64,000 nucleotides of DNA from Methanobacteriota archaeon (GTDB lineage Archaea; Halobacteriota; Methanomicrobia; Methanomicrobiales; Methanospirillaceae): positions 1-64,000 of the forward strand of contig JAKPPB010000033.1 of assembly GCA_029547605.1 (NCBI GenBank). The letters are read 5' to 3'. A model generated the notes under the pieces. It saw nothing but the letters and a program-made list of their open reading frames with translations. It had not been told where the DNA came from and searched no databases. Position 1 is the stretch's first letter, and the number at the start of each line of letters is the position of its first letter. Shown in pieces: positions 1 to 8,375 of the stretch. The position numbers and the translations under genes were made by a program.

Positions 1-79
1 CGAGCACCGCAATCAGGGCGAGGATCAGGATGAACCCGATGACCTCGGAGAGGGCGTCCTCGCGGCGTCTGGACGGCAT
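1..79 (-). CDS. Archaeal type IV pilin-like protein, N-terminus only (cut by window edge)
   Basis: The visible 26 residues start MPSRRREDALSEVIG and continue into a hydrophobic stretch (FILILALIAVL). A short basic leader, an acidic residue and then a S/E-V-I-G segment running straight into the membrane helix is the class III signal of archaeal type IV pilin-like proteins processed by an EppA/PibD-type peptidase. The product would be a membrane-inserted or surface-filament subunit. The rest lies outside the window, so the specific pilin family cannot be judged. Confidence 0.6.
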   Translation of the reverse strand, partial: MPSRRREDALSEVIGFILILALIAVL

Positions 80-104
80 GGAGATTATTGAGTATGTGTG
101 GCGG

Positions 105-120
105 GTCATTATATAAAAGT
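105..120 (-). promoter_or_regulatory. TATA box for the pilin-like gene
   Basis: On the minus strand CTTTTATATAATG lies about 26-40 nt upstream of the pilin-like start codon. This is the expected archaeal box A sequence and position for a short-leader transcript. Confidence 0.5.
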
Positions 121-255
121 ATCAAAAGATCCACGGGGAAATGGGGAGATACGGCGTGAAATCTGCATTTTTCGTCTGGATTCAGATGAAATGCAGCTAG
201 CGTGAGCGCTGCCTTTCGCGGGATTTATTCGGGGGAGAAATCCGCGGTCTTTCCT

Positions 256-1650
256 TCAGTTCCCGGCGTGAGATCTCCTGCTCCGCTCGATCCGCATCAT
301 GGGAGAGGTCTTCTGGAGGAACCCCGAGATGAACGTGGCAAACTCCTCCTGGTAGCACTCGATGCCGCGAAAGACCTGAAGCGAGCGTTCCATCGACTGC
401 TTCACGTGCTTTCCGAGCGCGACCTGCAGCACCTGATCGGAACGGAGGAGATCGATTGCACGGGTGTATGGGCGCCGGATCTCGACGACATAGGTCCCCT
501 CATCAATAAAAGGCCCAGAAAAGAACCCCCGCTCGTCGGCATCCAGGTACTTGGAAGTAAACTTCCCGGCATTGACCCGGTTCCAGACCGGCGGGCCGTT
601 ATGCCGCCTGACCGCGGGGAGCTCGTCGACAAGGAGCTCGAAGAGGAGCATCGACTGCTCCTCGTGCATCTCGCAGTCGGCACGGTTCACCAGGAAGCCG
701 TGCCGGTCAAGGAGGGCCTGGAGTGCATCAAGGCTCTTTCGTAACTGCGGGACGACAATATCCTCGATGTAGGGCGGTGTCTGGAGAGTGATGGCGTAGA
801 GGAACGTCTCCCTCCGTGCCAGGTTGTCCGCCGCCTCGTCAAGGGAGAGCACCGGGAGGGGAGGGGGGAAGAAAAACTCCCGCGAGGGGTGCTCAAGGTA
901 TCCCCGGGCGAGCTCGATGAACTCGCACATTCTTGTGAGGGATACCGATGCCGAGACATTCCTCCCGGGGTCTACCGGGTCCACCACCACCAGGGGCTCG
1001 GAGAAGTCACGCGATCGGTGTCCTTCCGGATCGATGAGGACTCCCGGTCTCCATTGGGACGCGGCTTCGAGCAGCGGGAGAAATCCCCCGTAATGGAGGA
1101 CCAGGAGCTCGCAGAGGTAGCCCGCGAACCCTTCAGTCATCTGGTCGGACCCATAGATCCCTCCTGCCTTTGCGAACTGCTTGAGGAGCAGCACATCGTC
1201 GACAAATGGCGGAATCCTCTCCATGATGTACCGCGTGTGGAAGGGGGTGCGGTCGACCGCGCTCTGGATGCATGCTGCCGATTCTACCTGGTAGCAGGGG
1301 ACCAGGTCAACGTCAAGGCCGTCGATGCTCGCGTTTATGTACGGGTGCTCCGCGTACTTCTCCCGGAACCTCCCGGACTCGGCATGTGCAATTTCCCTGG
1401 CCAAGGAGAGTCCCTGAGACTCGAGTTCCTCCCTCGGAAGAGATGGGTCAAAGAGGAGAAAGATATCGAGGTCCCGGTCGCCGTGAATCCAGGTGCCCCG
1501 TGCAACTGACCCCACCATCATGGCGGTCGCCGTACCGGAACACTCCACGCGCGAGAGGATCCTCCGTGCCACTTCGTGGATGTGCCGGGTCTCGTCGGCG
1601 GTAGGCCGAATCGCGGCGAGCACCTCTTCCTCGAGTGCGGTGCGGGTCAA
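256..1650 (-). CDS. cca: CCA-adding enzyme (archaeal class I tRNA nucleotidyltransferase)
   Basis: Adds or repairs the 3'-CCA end of tRNA using CTP and ATP without a nucleic acid template. The 464-residue length is normal for the archaeal class I enzyme. Around residues 47-66 the nucleotidyltransferase signature is visible: GSVARGTW followed by DRDLDIF, giving the G-S motif and the metal-binding DxD pair. A third acidic position follows in the GLDVDLVPCY segment. The remainder matches the archaeal tRNA-binding body and tail. It starts inside the stop region of the upstream thpR gene with a 4-nt overlap, so the two are translationally coupled tRNA-end enzymes. Confidence 0.95.
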   Translation of the reverse strand: MTRTALEEEVLAAIRPTADETRHIHEVARRILSRVECSGTATAMMVGSVARGTWIHGDRDLDIFLLFDPSLPREELESQGLSLAREIAHAESGRFREKYAEHPYINASIDGLDVDLVPCYQVESAACIQSAVDRTPFHTRYIMERIPPFVDDVLLLKQFAKAGGIYGSDQMTEGFAGYLCELLVLHYGGFLPLLEAASQWRPGVLIDPEGHRSRDFSEPLVVVDPVDPGRNVSASVSLTRMCEFIELARGYLEHPSREFFFPPPLPVLSLDEAADNLARRETFLYAITLQTPPYIEDIVVPQLRKSLDALQALLDRHGFLVNRADCEMHEEQSMLLFELLVDELPAVRRHNGPPVWNRVNAGKFTSKYLDADERGFFSGPFIDEGTYVVEIRRPYTRAIDLLRSDQVLQVALGKHVKQSMERSLQVFRGIECYQEEFATFISGFLQKTSPMMRIERSRRSHAGN

Positions 1651-2186
1651 AAGCGCACTTCCTTTACGTCCTGGTAGATTGGGCCCCGCGGGGTCAGAGT
1701 ACTCTTTTTCAGGGTAAACCCCTGTACCGTCCCGGTCCCAAAGTCCCTGTCCCGGAAAGGCCTCATGCGTTCCAGGAGATCAGGGTGAAACTCCCGCACC
1801 CTCGCCACCGTCGCATGGGGGCGGAATGCGCGGTCTTCCCTTTTTACCCCCAGCGGTGCGAGCAGGTCCTCAATCTGTGCATGGAGGAGGCCACATTTCC
1901 CCCCCTCGTCAATGCGTGCCCATATCACTCGGGGCTGGCGCGGGTTGTTCCCCCCGATGCCACGCACGTGAAGCGGGAACGGGTCAGCCTTCACCCGGCT
2001 GAGCACTTCTCCAATTTTCGAAGTGTGGGTCTCAGGTACGTCCCCAATGAACTTGAGGGTGATATGGATGATGTCCGGGTCCACCAGCGTGAGCCGTGCA
2101 TGACTCTCCTTCAGAGCGTCCTGTACGGAGGAAAGTGCCTCTCTCACAACACCCGGGAGTTCCACCGCTACAAAGAGCCTGTCCAT
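1647..2186 (-). CDS. thpR: RNA 2',3'-cyclic phosphodiesterase (LigT/ThpR family)
   Basis: A 2H-phosphoesterase that opens 2',3'-cyclic phosphate RNA ends and can ligate tRNA halves with 2'-5' linkage in vitro. Both catalytic H-x-T/S-x motifs are present: HITLKFIG near residue 45 and HATVARV near residue 125. I start at MDRLFVAVELP because it is the usual family N-terminus; an upstream in-frame ATG would add 20 residues with no homology. The 179-residue length is typical. It overlaps cca by 4 nt, an arrangement shared by many archaea. Confidence 0.9.
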   Translation of the reverse strand: MDRLFVAVELPGVVREALSSVQDALKESHARLTLVDPDIIHITLKFIGDVPETHTSKIGEVLSRVKADPFPLHVRGIGGNNPRQPRVIWARIDEGGKCGLLHAQIEDLLAPLGVKREDRAFRPHATVARVREFHPDLLERMRPFRDRDFGTGTVQGFTLKKSTLTPRGPIYQDVKEVRF

Positions 2187-2368
2187 CAGCCGGGCTCCCG
2201 CGCAGGCACTCTGTCGCGGACCATCGTGTGGTTCATCATCTGTCACGCGTGAAATCTGCTTTTTTTTGCAAAAATTCTCAATTCTGAAGGTACAATTACT
2301 ATCAGATCAACAAATATTTTTTCACAGAAGATCTATCATTGATTCAGATTCATTCCGGGGGGACATCT

Positions 2369-2638
2369 TTGAGCAGACCCAACGACCTGATTGTATATAC
2401 ACTGGAATTCTGTCCGAATTGCAATACCCTGAAGCACTTCCTGAGGGAGAAGGCGGTGCCATTCCAGGAGCGGGATCTTTCTACCGCCGAATCGCTCACC
2501 GAACTTCGCATTAACGGTATCTTTGTCTCCGAGGCCCCGGTCCTCCAGAAGGATACCCGGTTCCTCACGTCAACCGAGATATTCTCCCAGGGGGCAATAA
2601 GAGCGGAGCAGGTCATCCCCTTCATCGAGGGTGGATGA
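2369..2638 (+). CDS. NrdH/glutaredoxin-like redoxin paired with the ribonucleotide reductase
   Basis: A small thioredoxin-fold protein with the redox pair CPNC (VYTLEFCPNCNTLK) near its N-terminus and a cis-Pro region (SEAPVL). It should act as dithiol donor for the reductase encoded directly downstream, with which it overlaps by 4 nt (ATGA). A redoxin supplying electrons to a class III reductase is known for the Methanosarcina barkeri system. I chose the TTG at 2369 because GGGGGGA sits 6 nt upstream; another TTG at 2339 would add ten unlikely residues. Confidence 0.75.
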   Translation: MSRPNDLIVYTLEFCPNCNTLKHFLREKAVPFQERDLSTAESLTELRINGIFVSEAPVLQKDTRFLTSTEIFSQGAIRAEQVIPFIEGG

Positions 2639-4821
2639 TGTCAACCCGGGATACGCGCCAGTCCACGCTCGATGGGGTCTTCATTCCCAGCATGCCCCCG
2701 GTCAGGACTACGGACGGGCATATCCTGGAGTGGGACCGGCAGCGGATCGTGCGCCAGATCCTCGAGGAGACAACTCTCGTAGAGACGTTCTACGGCTACG
2801 AGAGCGCATCGGAAGAGACGGCCCAGGAGATTGCCCGGCTCGTCGAGCAGCGCATCAAGTCCATGAACCTTCGGACGCTGAGCGGGCCGCTCATCCGGGA
2901 GATCATGAACATCACCCTCCTTGAGAAAGGGATGGTCCAGTACCGCAACGTCTGCACCAGGGTCGGGACGCCGGTATTCGACGCGCACCTGATCGACGTT
3001 GGCCGCGGGTTTGAGGCCAAGGATAACGCAAACCTCCAGGAGAATGCGGAGACCTCGCACAAGAAGAAGGCCGACAAGATCAGCAAGGAGCAGTACCTCC
3101 TGCAGCTTCCGCCCCACCTTGCGGACCACCACCTGTCTGGCGACATCCATATCCACGATTTGGAATACTTCGGGACAAGACCGTTTTGTCAGGATTGGGA
3201 CCTCCGCTACTTCTTTTACTACGGCCTGATGCCGGACGGGAACGGGACCAAGGCGTCGGTTGCAGGGCCTGCGAAGCGTGCGGAGGTGGCAGTCCTGCAT
3301 GCAGTCAAGGCGCTCGGGAGCGCCCAGACCAACTTCGCGGGCGGACAAGGGTACTACAACTTCCTCACGTTCCTTGCCCCCTACTTTGAAGGGATGGGAT
3401 ACGACGAGATCAAGCAGCTGATGCAGATGTTTGTCTACGAGATGACGCAGATGATGGTCGCAAGAGGCGGGCAGCTCGTCTTCTCATCGGTCCAGCTCAG
3501 CCCGGGCGTTCCCTCGCTATGGAAGGACAAACCGGTCGTATTCAGGGGCAGGGTCTGGGACGGCAGCAGCGGCCCCCGCAGGACATACGGCCAGTTCGAG
3601 CGGGAAGTCCGTCTCCTCTTCAAGGCACTGATGGAGGTCATGCTGGAGGGGGATGCGTGGGGCAAACCCTTCAGCTTCCCAAAACCCGAGATCAGCATCG
3701 AACCTGAGTTCATGGAGGAAGACAAGGCCTACAACGATGCCCACCCTGATCTGCCCACATACCAGGACCTCTACCTCCTCACGTTCGAACTTGCGTCGAA
3801 GTTTGGGACCCCCTATTACGACAACCAGATCCCGCCCTACCGCGGTGCCGGCAAGGGGATCTCCTGTTACCAGTGCTGCGCATACCAGTTCTCGGCGGTC
3901 GCGGACCAGGACTCGGAGTTCGAGGAGAAGCTGTACTTCAGGGAAGGCAAGCACTTCTCCATGGGTTCCTGGCAGGTGGTGTCACTCAACTGCCCTCGGG
4001 CAGCATACCGTGCGGGAGGAGACAACGAACGCCTCTTTGCCGAGCTTCGGGCACTCATGGACGTCTGCGTTGAGGTCTTCCGAATCAAGCGGAGATGGCT
4101 TGAGACGATCCGGTCACAGGGAAGGATGCCGTTTGCGATGCAGCGCCCAAGGGACCCGGTCACCGGGGAGAGAGGATCAGTTGCCGTTGACCTTGACGGC
4201 CTCGTCTACACGATCGGGGTCGTCGGTGTGAACGAGATGGTCCAGCACCACACAGGGTCACAACTGCACGAGTCAAGGGATGCGTTCCGCCTCGCCATCC
4301 TTGCGATGACCCACATGGAGCAGTACGCCCGCGAGCTCTCGAGGCGGCACAACATGACTATCGCGCTTGCCCGGACCCCTGCCGAAACGACCGGGCAGCG
4401 GTTCGCCGTCGCAGACCTCCTCAACAAGGAATACCGTGAATGGGCCGCGAAGGTGATCAAGGGAGATCTCCAAAAGGCTCTTTTGCGCCTTGGCTCGACG
4501 AGGGACCTTCCAATCTATTACACCAACGGGACCCATGTGGCGCCCGGGGCAAATGTGACGATGGCGGAACGGATGTCGATCGAGCATGTCTTCTTCCCCA
4601 TCGTCGACGGCGGAAACATCTTTCACATCTGGCTTGGCGAGTCACGTCCTGATCCCCGCGGACTGATGGAGATGGCGATGAACCTCTGCAAAACGACCCA
4701 GATCGGGTACTTTGCATTCACCAGAGATCTCACCGTCTCGCTCCACCAGTTCCGCGAGTTCCGAAGCGACAGGAACAGGATATCAGAGTGGGTGTCTGCC
4801 GGCGGAAGGATCCAGGCCTGA
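2635..4821 (+). CDS. nrdD: Anaerobic (class III) ribonucleoside-triphosphate reductase, C-terminus apparently lacking the glycyl-radical end
   Basis: Reduces NTPs to dNTPs anaerobically. An ATP-cone occupies about residues 12-105 (TTDGHILEWDRQRIVRQI), followed by the ten-stranded barrel with the Cys-bearing RPFCQDWDLR and GISCYQCCAYQF segments. Homology runs to GYFAFTRDLTV near residue 701. There the family normally continues with two CxxC zinc pairs and the R-V-x-G-Y glycyl-radical pentapeptide. Here only 27 residues follow, with no Cys and NRISEW in place of the pentapeptide. I checked all three forward frames downstream and found no missing end. No nrdG activase lies nearby. It is either a diverged, truncated or mis-assembled 3' end. 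Confidence 0.85.
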   Translation: MMSTRDTRQSTLDGVFIPSMPPVRTTDGHILEWDRQRIVRQILEETTLVETFYGYESASEETAQEIARLVEQRIKSMNLRTLSGPLIREIMNITLLEKGMVQYRNVCTRVGTPVFDAHLIDVGRGFEAKDNANLQENAETSHKKKADKISKEQYLLQLPPHLADHHLSGDIHIHDLEYFGTRPFCQDWDLRYFFYYGLMPDGNGTKASVAGPAKRAEVAVLHAVKALGSAQTNFAGGQGYYNFLTFLAPYFEGMGYDEIKQLMQMFVYEMTQMMVARGGQLVFSSVQLSPGVPSLWKDKPVVFRGRVWDGSSGPRRTYGQFEREVRLLFKALMEVMLEGDAWGKPFSFPKPEISIEPEFMEEDKAYNDAHPDLPTYQDLYLLTFELASKFGTPYYDNQIPPYRGAGKGISCYQCCAYQFSAVADQDSEFEEKLYFREGKHFSMGSWQVVSLNCPRAAYRAGGDNERLFAELRALMDVCVEVFRIKRRWLETIRSQGRMPFAMQRPRDPVTGERGSVAVDLDGLVYTIGVVGVNEMVQHHTGSQLHESRDAFRLAILAMTHMEQYARELSRRHNMTIALARTPAETTGQRFAVADLLNKEYREWAAKVIKGDLQKALLRLGSTRDLPIYYTNGTHVAPGANVTMAERMSIEHVFFPIVDGGNIFHIWLGESRPDPRGLMEMAMNLCKTTQIGYFAFTRDLTVSLHQFREFRSDRNRISEWVSAGGRIQA

Positions 4822-5026
4822 CGTATATTCCGGATCTCCCCACACTTTTCTCTCTCTCGTAAGGGGGATCGTATTTCATGCATACTCTTCATCAGGTGTC
4901 GTATGCAGGCTGACCGGCCACCTGGATGACCATCGCCTTTTGGTATGTGTATCGCGTGGAGGAATGGATCGTCCCCTGTACCGCGGCGGGACGAGTATAA
5001 AAAATTGAGTATAAGCCACCAGTCTC

Positions 5027-5470
5027 TTATCTGTGCTCGATGCTGTTGCTGGGAGTTGCACCCGTTTTCTTCTTCAGGGTGATGTCGATCACACCATGGC
5101 GGACATGGTAGAAGCTGTGGATCACGTCCACCCTGCAGGGAAGCTCCACTCTTGTCCTCTTTTCGTTCACGACGATATGCAGGGAGTCGGGAGTGATATC
5201 TGCGTAGGGTGCCGAGTGCAGGACCGGGGGAAGATTGGCGGTAACAAAGATCCTGTCAGGCCCCTCTACCAGCTCAAACCTGGTCTCCTCGTCATGCCGG
5301 TCAGTGTTGAAATGGATGTGGGGTTTATTCTGTCCGTTCCCGGTGATGATGGTGCAGCCAATGATATGAGTCGCATCCTGGTCTGGCATCTTCCTCAGGA
5401 GTTCCTCCACCATCTTCGCAATATTCCTGATGAACTCGTCATACGGGTTCTCATTACTGGGCATGTGCAT
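5027..5470 (-). CDS. Hsp20-like (alpha-crystallin/CS fold) protein cotranscribed with an ArsR-type regulator
   Basis: About 147 residues. The C-terminal half resembles an alpha-crystallin/CS beta-sandwich: an FELVEGPDRIFVTANLP strand, a SLHIVVNEKRTRVELP segment and a final VRHGVIDITLKKK, the usual end of an Hsp20 core. The N-terminal half is family-specific and includes a short acidic/basic helix. It overlaps the 3' end of the regulator gene upstream by 17 nt, so they form an operon. Possible starts are a TTG at 5503 and ATGs at 5470 and 5464; GGGGAG lies 16 nt before the ATG used, so the start is uncertain. A role in protein quality control is inferred. Confidence 0.65.
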   Translation of the reverse strand: MHMPSNENPYDEFIRNIAKMVEELLRKMPDQDATHIIGCTIITGNGQNKPHIHFNTDRHDEETRFELVEGPDRIFVTANLPPVLHSAPYADITPDSLHIVVNEKRTRVELPCRVDVIHSFYHVRHGVIDITLKKKTGATPSNSIEHR

Positions 5471-6071
5471 CACAGAGACGGTAAGTCTCCCCTTCCCGCT
5501 CAACTATGTGTTTCTTGCGCAACCATTCAAGACTATCGGATACGGCATCGCGAGGGGCCTCGACGAGCTCAGAGAGCTCCTGGAGGGTGAGATTGCAATG
5601 GGCAAGGCTGATAAGAAGATCTATCTGGGTCTCGTTTGCAAGGATCTCCTGCCCAAAGGAGATGATCTCCTTTATCTGCTGGTCAATGTCCCTCTCAAGG
5701 TTCTTCAGGCTCTCTGCCATCTCCTCCCTTGTCTCCACCATCTTCTGGAGCCTGGCGAGCGAGGTGCGTAGGCGATGGGAGTTGTCCTTCGTCACAACGC
5801 TGATCTGGTCCTGCCGGAGCAGCCTGACCATCACATCGATGTCATTTGCAAGGAAGTAGTATTTCCTCCTGCGCTCATCAAGCCGGAACGAGAGGATCTC
5901 CTCACGCTCCATCAGCTGCAGGTGTTCAATCACGGCTTTTGGAGAGAGCATCAGGCGGTCGGAGATCTCAGTGACGAAGCAGGGCTTTTGTCTCAACAGT
6001 TCGATTATCCGGCGCCGGTTCCGGTTTCCAAGGATGTCGAGGAGTCGTGCGACTTCTACCTGATCCAGCAT
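5454..6071 (-). CDS. ArsR-family winged-helix transcriptional regulator, probable heat-shock repressor
   Basis: Residues 1-75 form a winged helix-turn-helix (VARLLDILGNRNRRRIIEL, then a recognition helix LSPKAVIEHLQLME and a wing FRLDERRRKYYF). The next 100 residues are predicted coiled coil (LQKMVETREEMAESLKNLE), and the C-terminus resembles a second small helical domain. The 205-residue length and pairing with an Hsp20-like gene resemble the archaeal heat-shock regulator Phr, which is also an ArsR-type protein. The same 15-nt motif is found at its own promoter and at the hsp20 promoter near 15.56 kb, which supports autoregulation and control of hsp20. The effector is unknown. Confidence 0.75.
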   Translation of the reverse strand: MLDQVEVARLLDILGNRNRRRIIELLRQKPCFVTEISDRLMLSPKAVIEHLQLMEREEILSFRLDERRRKYYFLANDIDVMVRLLRQDQISVVTKDNSHRLRTSLARLQKMVETREEMAESLKNLERDIDQQIKEIISFGQEILANETQIDLLISLAHCNLTLQELSELVEAPRDAVSDSLEWLRKKHIVEREGETYRLCDAHAQ

Positions 6072-6074
6072 TGG

Positions 6075-6103
6075 TTACTTTATGTTAGTCTTCTCATTAT
6101 ATA
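6075..6103 (-). promoter_or_regulatory. Promoter and candidate operator of the ArsR-Hsp20 operon
   Basis: On the minus strand TATATAAT (6103-6096) is followed after 6 nt by ACTAACATAAAGTAA (6089-6075), ending just upstream of the start codon at 6071. The motif covers the expected transcription start, a position where binding would block RNA polymerase recruitment. The same layout recurs at 15547-15575. Confidence 0.6.
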
Positions 6104-6175
6104 TACTTTGGTAGGTTGGCATCAGGAAAAATTACAGGAGAGAGGGATTTTTGCAATCGAAAAGAGGAGAAGTGT

Positions 6176-7642
6176 TCAATCCGAGATCCGGTAATTGGGA
6201 GCCTCGTCGGTGATCATAATGTTGTGAGGGTGGCTCTCGGTATGGCCGGCCGTGGTGATCCTGACAAACCGCGTCTTCTCGTGCATCTCGGGAATGGTCC
6301 GGGAACCCGTGTACCCCATGGCGGATTTCAGGCCACCGACGAGCTGATACACGACATCGGAGACGGTGCCGACGTAAGGAGTCACCCCCTCAACCCCTTC
6401 GGGAACAAACTTGGTCTTCCCGATCTCCTTCTTCTGGAAATAGCGGTCGCTCGAGACCCCGCCGCTCATCACACCAAGCGACCCCATTCCCCGATACTGC
6501 TTGTAACGGCGGCCTTTCATCGTGATCACCCTGCCCGGCGACTCATCGGTACCGGCAAAGAGGCTCCCGATCATCACGCAGTCGGCACCGGCAGCGATCG
6601 CTTTTGCCACGTCCCCGCTGAACCGTATCCCGCCATCCGCGATGACCGGGATTCCTGTCCCTCTTGTCACGTCAGCAACGCTTGCGATGGCAGTGACTTG
6701 GGGGACGCCGACCCCGGCCACGATCCTGGTCGTGCAGATGGAACCTGGCCCGATGCCGACTTTCAATCCGTCGACAGTATCGATGAGGTCCTCGGCCGCC
6801 TCGCGGGTGGCGATATTTCCGGCCACGACATCAGCCTTCACGCTCCCCTTGATGTCCCTTATTGCCTTCACGACATTGAGGTTATGGCCGTGGGCACAAT
6901 CGACCACCAGGGCATCGACTCCACACTCGTCAAGGAGGTGAGCCCGCGAAATGTCGAACGGTCCGACCGCGGCCGCCACCCTGAGCCTCTTCTTTGCGTC
7001 CCTTGTGGCATTCGGGTACTGGCGCTTCTCAAGGATGTCCTGCATGGTGATGATCCCGAGGAGGCGGCCACCTTTGTCGACAACGGGGAGCCGTTCAACC
7101 TTGTTGGTGTACATCGTCTCAAGCGCCTGCTCCATGGAGATGTCCTCGCCGGCAGTGATCGGTTGCCTCGTCATGATGGCCTGCACGCTCTCGGAACCCC
7201 GGCGGGAGGCGATAGCACGGACATCCCGCCGGCTCACAATCCCCACGATCTTCTCGTTCTCAAGGACCGGAACGCCGCCGATGCCGTGCTCAACCATCAG
7301 GCGCTCGACATCCGCCACGCTGGTCGTGGGGCTGACCGAGAGAACATTCCTCTCAATCAACTCCTCTGCCCGCTTGACCCGGTGCACCTCCTCGATCTCC
7401 TGCTCAGGGGACATGTTCCGGTGGATGACCCCGATGCCCCCCTCGCGTGCGAGTGCCATCGCCATCGCAGATTCTGTTACCGTGTCCATCGCAGCACCGA
7501 CAAGCGGGATGTTGAGGGGGATATTCCGGGAGAAGCGGGTATGGATGTCGGCTTCGTTTGGCTCCACGAGTGAGGGTGCAGGGATGAGGAGTACGTCGTC
7601 AAAGGTCAGGGCGAGCGGTGCCTCGAGTTTTTCGCTGAACAT
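6176..7642 (-). CDS. guaB: IMP dehydrogenase
   Basis: Oxidises IMP to XMP with NAD+, the first committed step of GMP synthesis. The 488-residue length is standard. The N-terminal barrel starts EAPLALTFDDVLLIP, a tandem CBS (Bateman) module lies at about residues 95-215, and the catalytic loop GPGSICTTRIVAGVG contains the active-site Cys. The mobile flap region (YRGMGSLGVMSGGVSSDRYF) is also intact. It follows mfnB by 2 nt and is probably cotranscribed with it. Confidence 0.97.
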   Translation of the reverse strand: MFSEKLEAPLALTFDDVLLIPAPSLVEPNEADIHTRFSRNIPLNIPLVGAAMDTVTESAMAMALAREGGIGVIHRNMSPEQEIEEVHRVKRAEELIERNVLSVSPTTSVADVERLMVEHGIGGVPVLENEKIVGIVSRRDVRAIASRRGSESVQAIMTRQPITAGEDISMEQALETMYTNKVERLPVVDKGGRLLGIITMQDILEKRQYPNATRDAKKRLRVAAAVGPFDISRAHLLDECGVDALVVDCAHGHNLNVVKAIRDIKGSVKADVVAGNIATREAAEDLIDTVDGLKVGIGPGSICTTRIVAGVGVPQVTAIASVADVTRGTGIPVIADGGIRFSGDVAKAIAAGADCVMIGSLFAGTDESPGRVITMKGRRYKQYRGMGSLGVMSGGVSSDRYFQKKEIGKTKFVPEGVEGVTPYVGTVSDVVYQLVGGLKSAMGYTGSRTIPEMHEKTRFVRITTAGHTESHPHNIMITDEAPNYRISD

Positions 7643-7644
7643 GA

Positions 7645-8331
7645 TCAGTGCACCATCCTGACCAGGCGGTCAACCAGTTCTTCGCGTATACCATCGTTCC
7701 GGTCACCCCCACAGACCATTCCTCTGACCCCGATGATGTCAGGCCCTATGCGCTTCAGGGCAGGGATATCCTCGAATTTGAGTGATCCTGCAAGTGCTGT
7801 GGCCATGCCGCCTTCCCTGTTCAGCGTGCAGAAACGTATCAGAGACTCCTCGTCCATGAATTCAAACGTGCTGCGCCCGTCCTTGATGCCGGTATCGACC
7901 ATCGCGACGTCTGCACCTGCGTCCGCGGCGAGGGGAGAGATCTCGAAAGGTGAGATGCTCTTCAGTCGCCGGTAATCAGAGTATCCTGCAATCACTACTT
8001 TCTTCTCGGGGAACTCTTCCTTGACAGCCCTTACTACGGCCTGGATCAGCTCCCTGGCACGATCGATACCGTCAAACATCAGCCCTACTTTGATATAGTC
8101 TGCCCCGGCGCATGCTGCGCCATATGCAGCCATGGCTGCCCCCCCTGGCCGGAAATCGAAATCGCCGATTGCGGCACTGACTGGCTTTGGGGAGAGGGCC
8201 TTGATGCTCCGCACCACCCACGGAAAATTTGCACCCAGAGATCCCTCGGACGGTTTCTTCACGTCCACAATATCAGCAGCAAGAGAACGTCTGGCATCCT
8301 CAATGTCCCTCGGGCTGACCAGTAATTGCAT
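7645..8331 (-). CDS. mfnB: (5-formylfuran-3-yl)methyl phosphate synthase, methanofuran biosynthesis
   Basis: Condenses two glyceraldehyde-3-phosphate molecules into the furan precursor of methanofuran, the C1 carrier of the first step of methanogenesis from CO2. The 228-residue TIM-barrel matches the DUF556/MfnB family: a start MQLLVSPRDIEDA, the lysine-bearing IVDVKKPSEGSLGANFPWV, YIKVGLMF and a C-terminal GVRGMVCGG. Lysines in the DVKKP and YIKVG segments fit the Schiff-base and active-site positions. It sits just upstream of guaB and divergent from a HisA-like gene. Confidence 0.93.
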   Translation of the reverse strand: MQLLVSPRDIEDARRSLAADIVDVKKPSEGSLGANFPWVVRSIKALSPKPVSAAIGDFDFRPGGAAMAAYGAACAGADYIKVGLMFDGIDRARELIQAVVRAVKEEFPEKKVVIAGYSDYRRLKSISPFEISPLAADAGADVAMVDTGIKDGRSTFEFMDEESLIRFCTLNREGGMATALAGSLKFEDIPALKRIGPDIIGVRGMVCGGDRNDGIREELVDRLVRMVH

Positions 8332-8375
8332 AGGATTTAATGATCCTGCTGGCTAATAGTGATTGCGCTGACAGC

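Noticed and set aside
4712-5008. Second-frame extension after nrdD that might hold the missing glycyl-radical end
   Set aside because: The translation contains GTGYQSG but no R-V-x-G-Y context, no zinc Cys pairs and no downstream match to the family.
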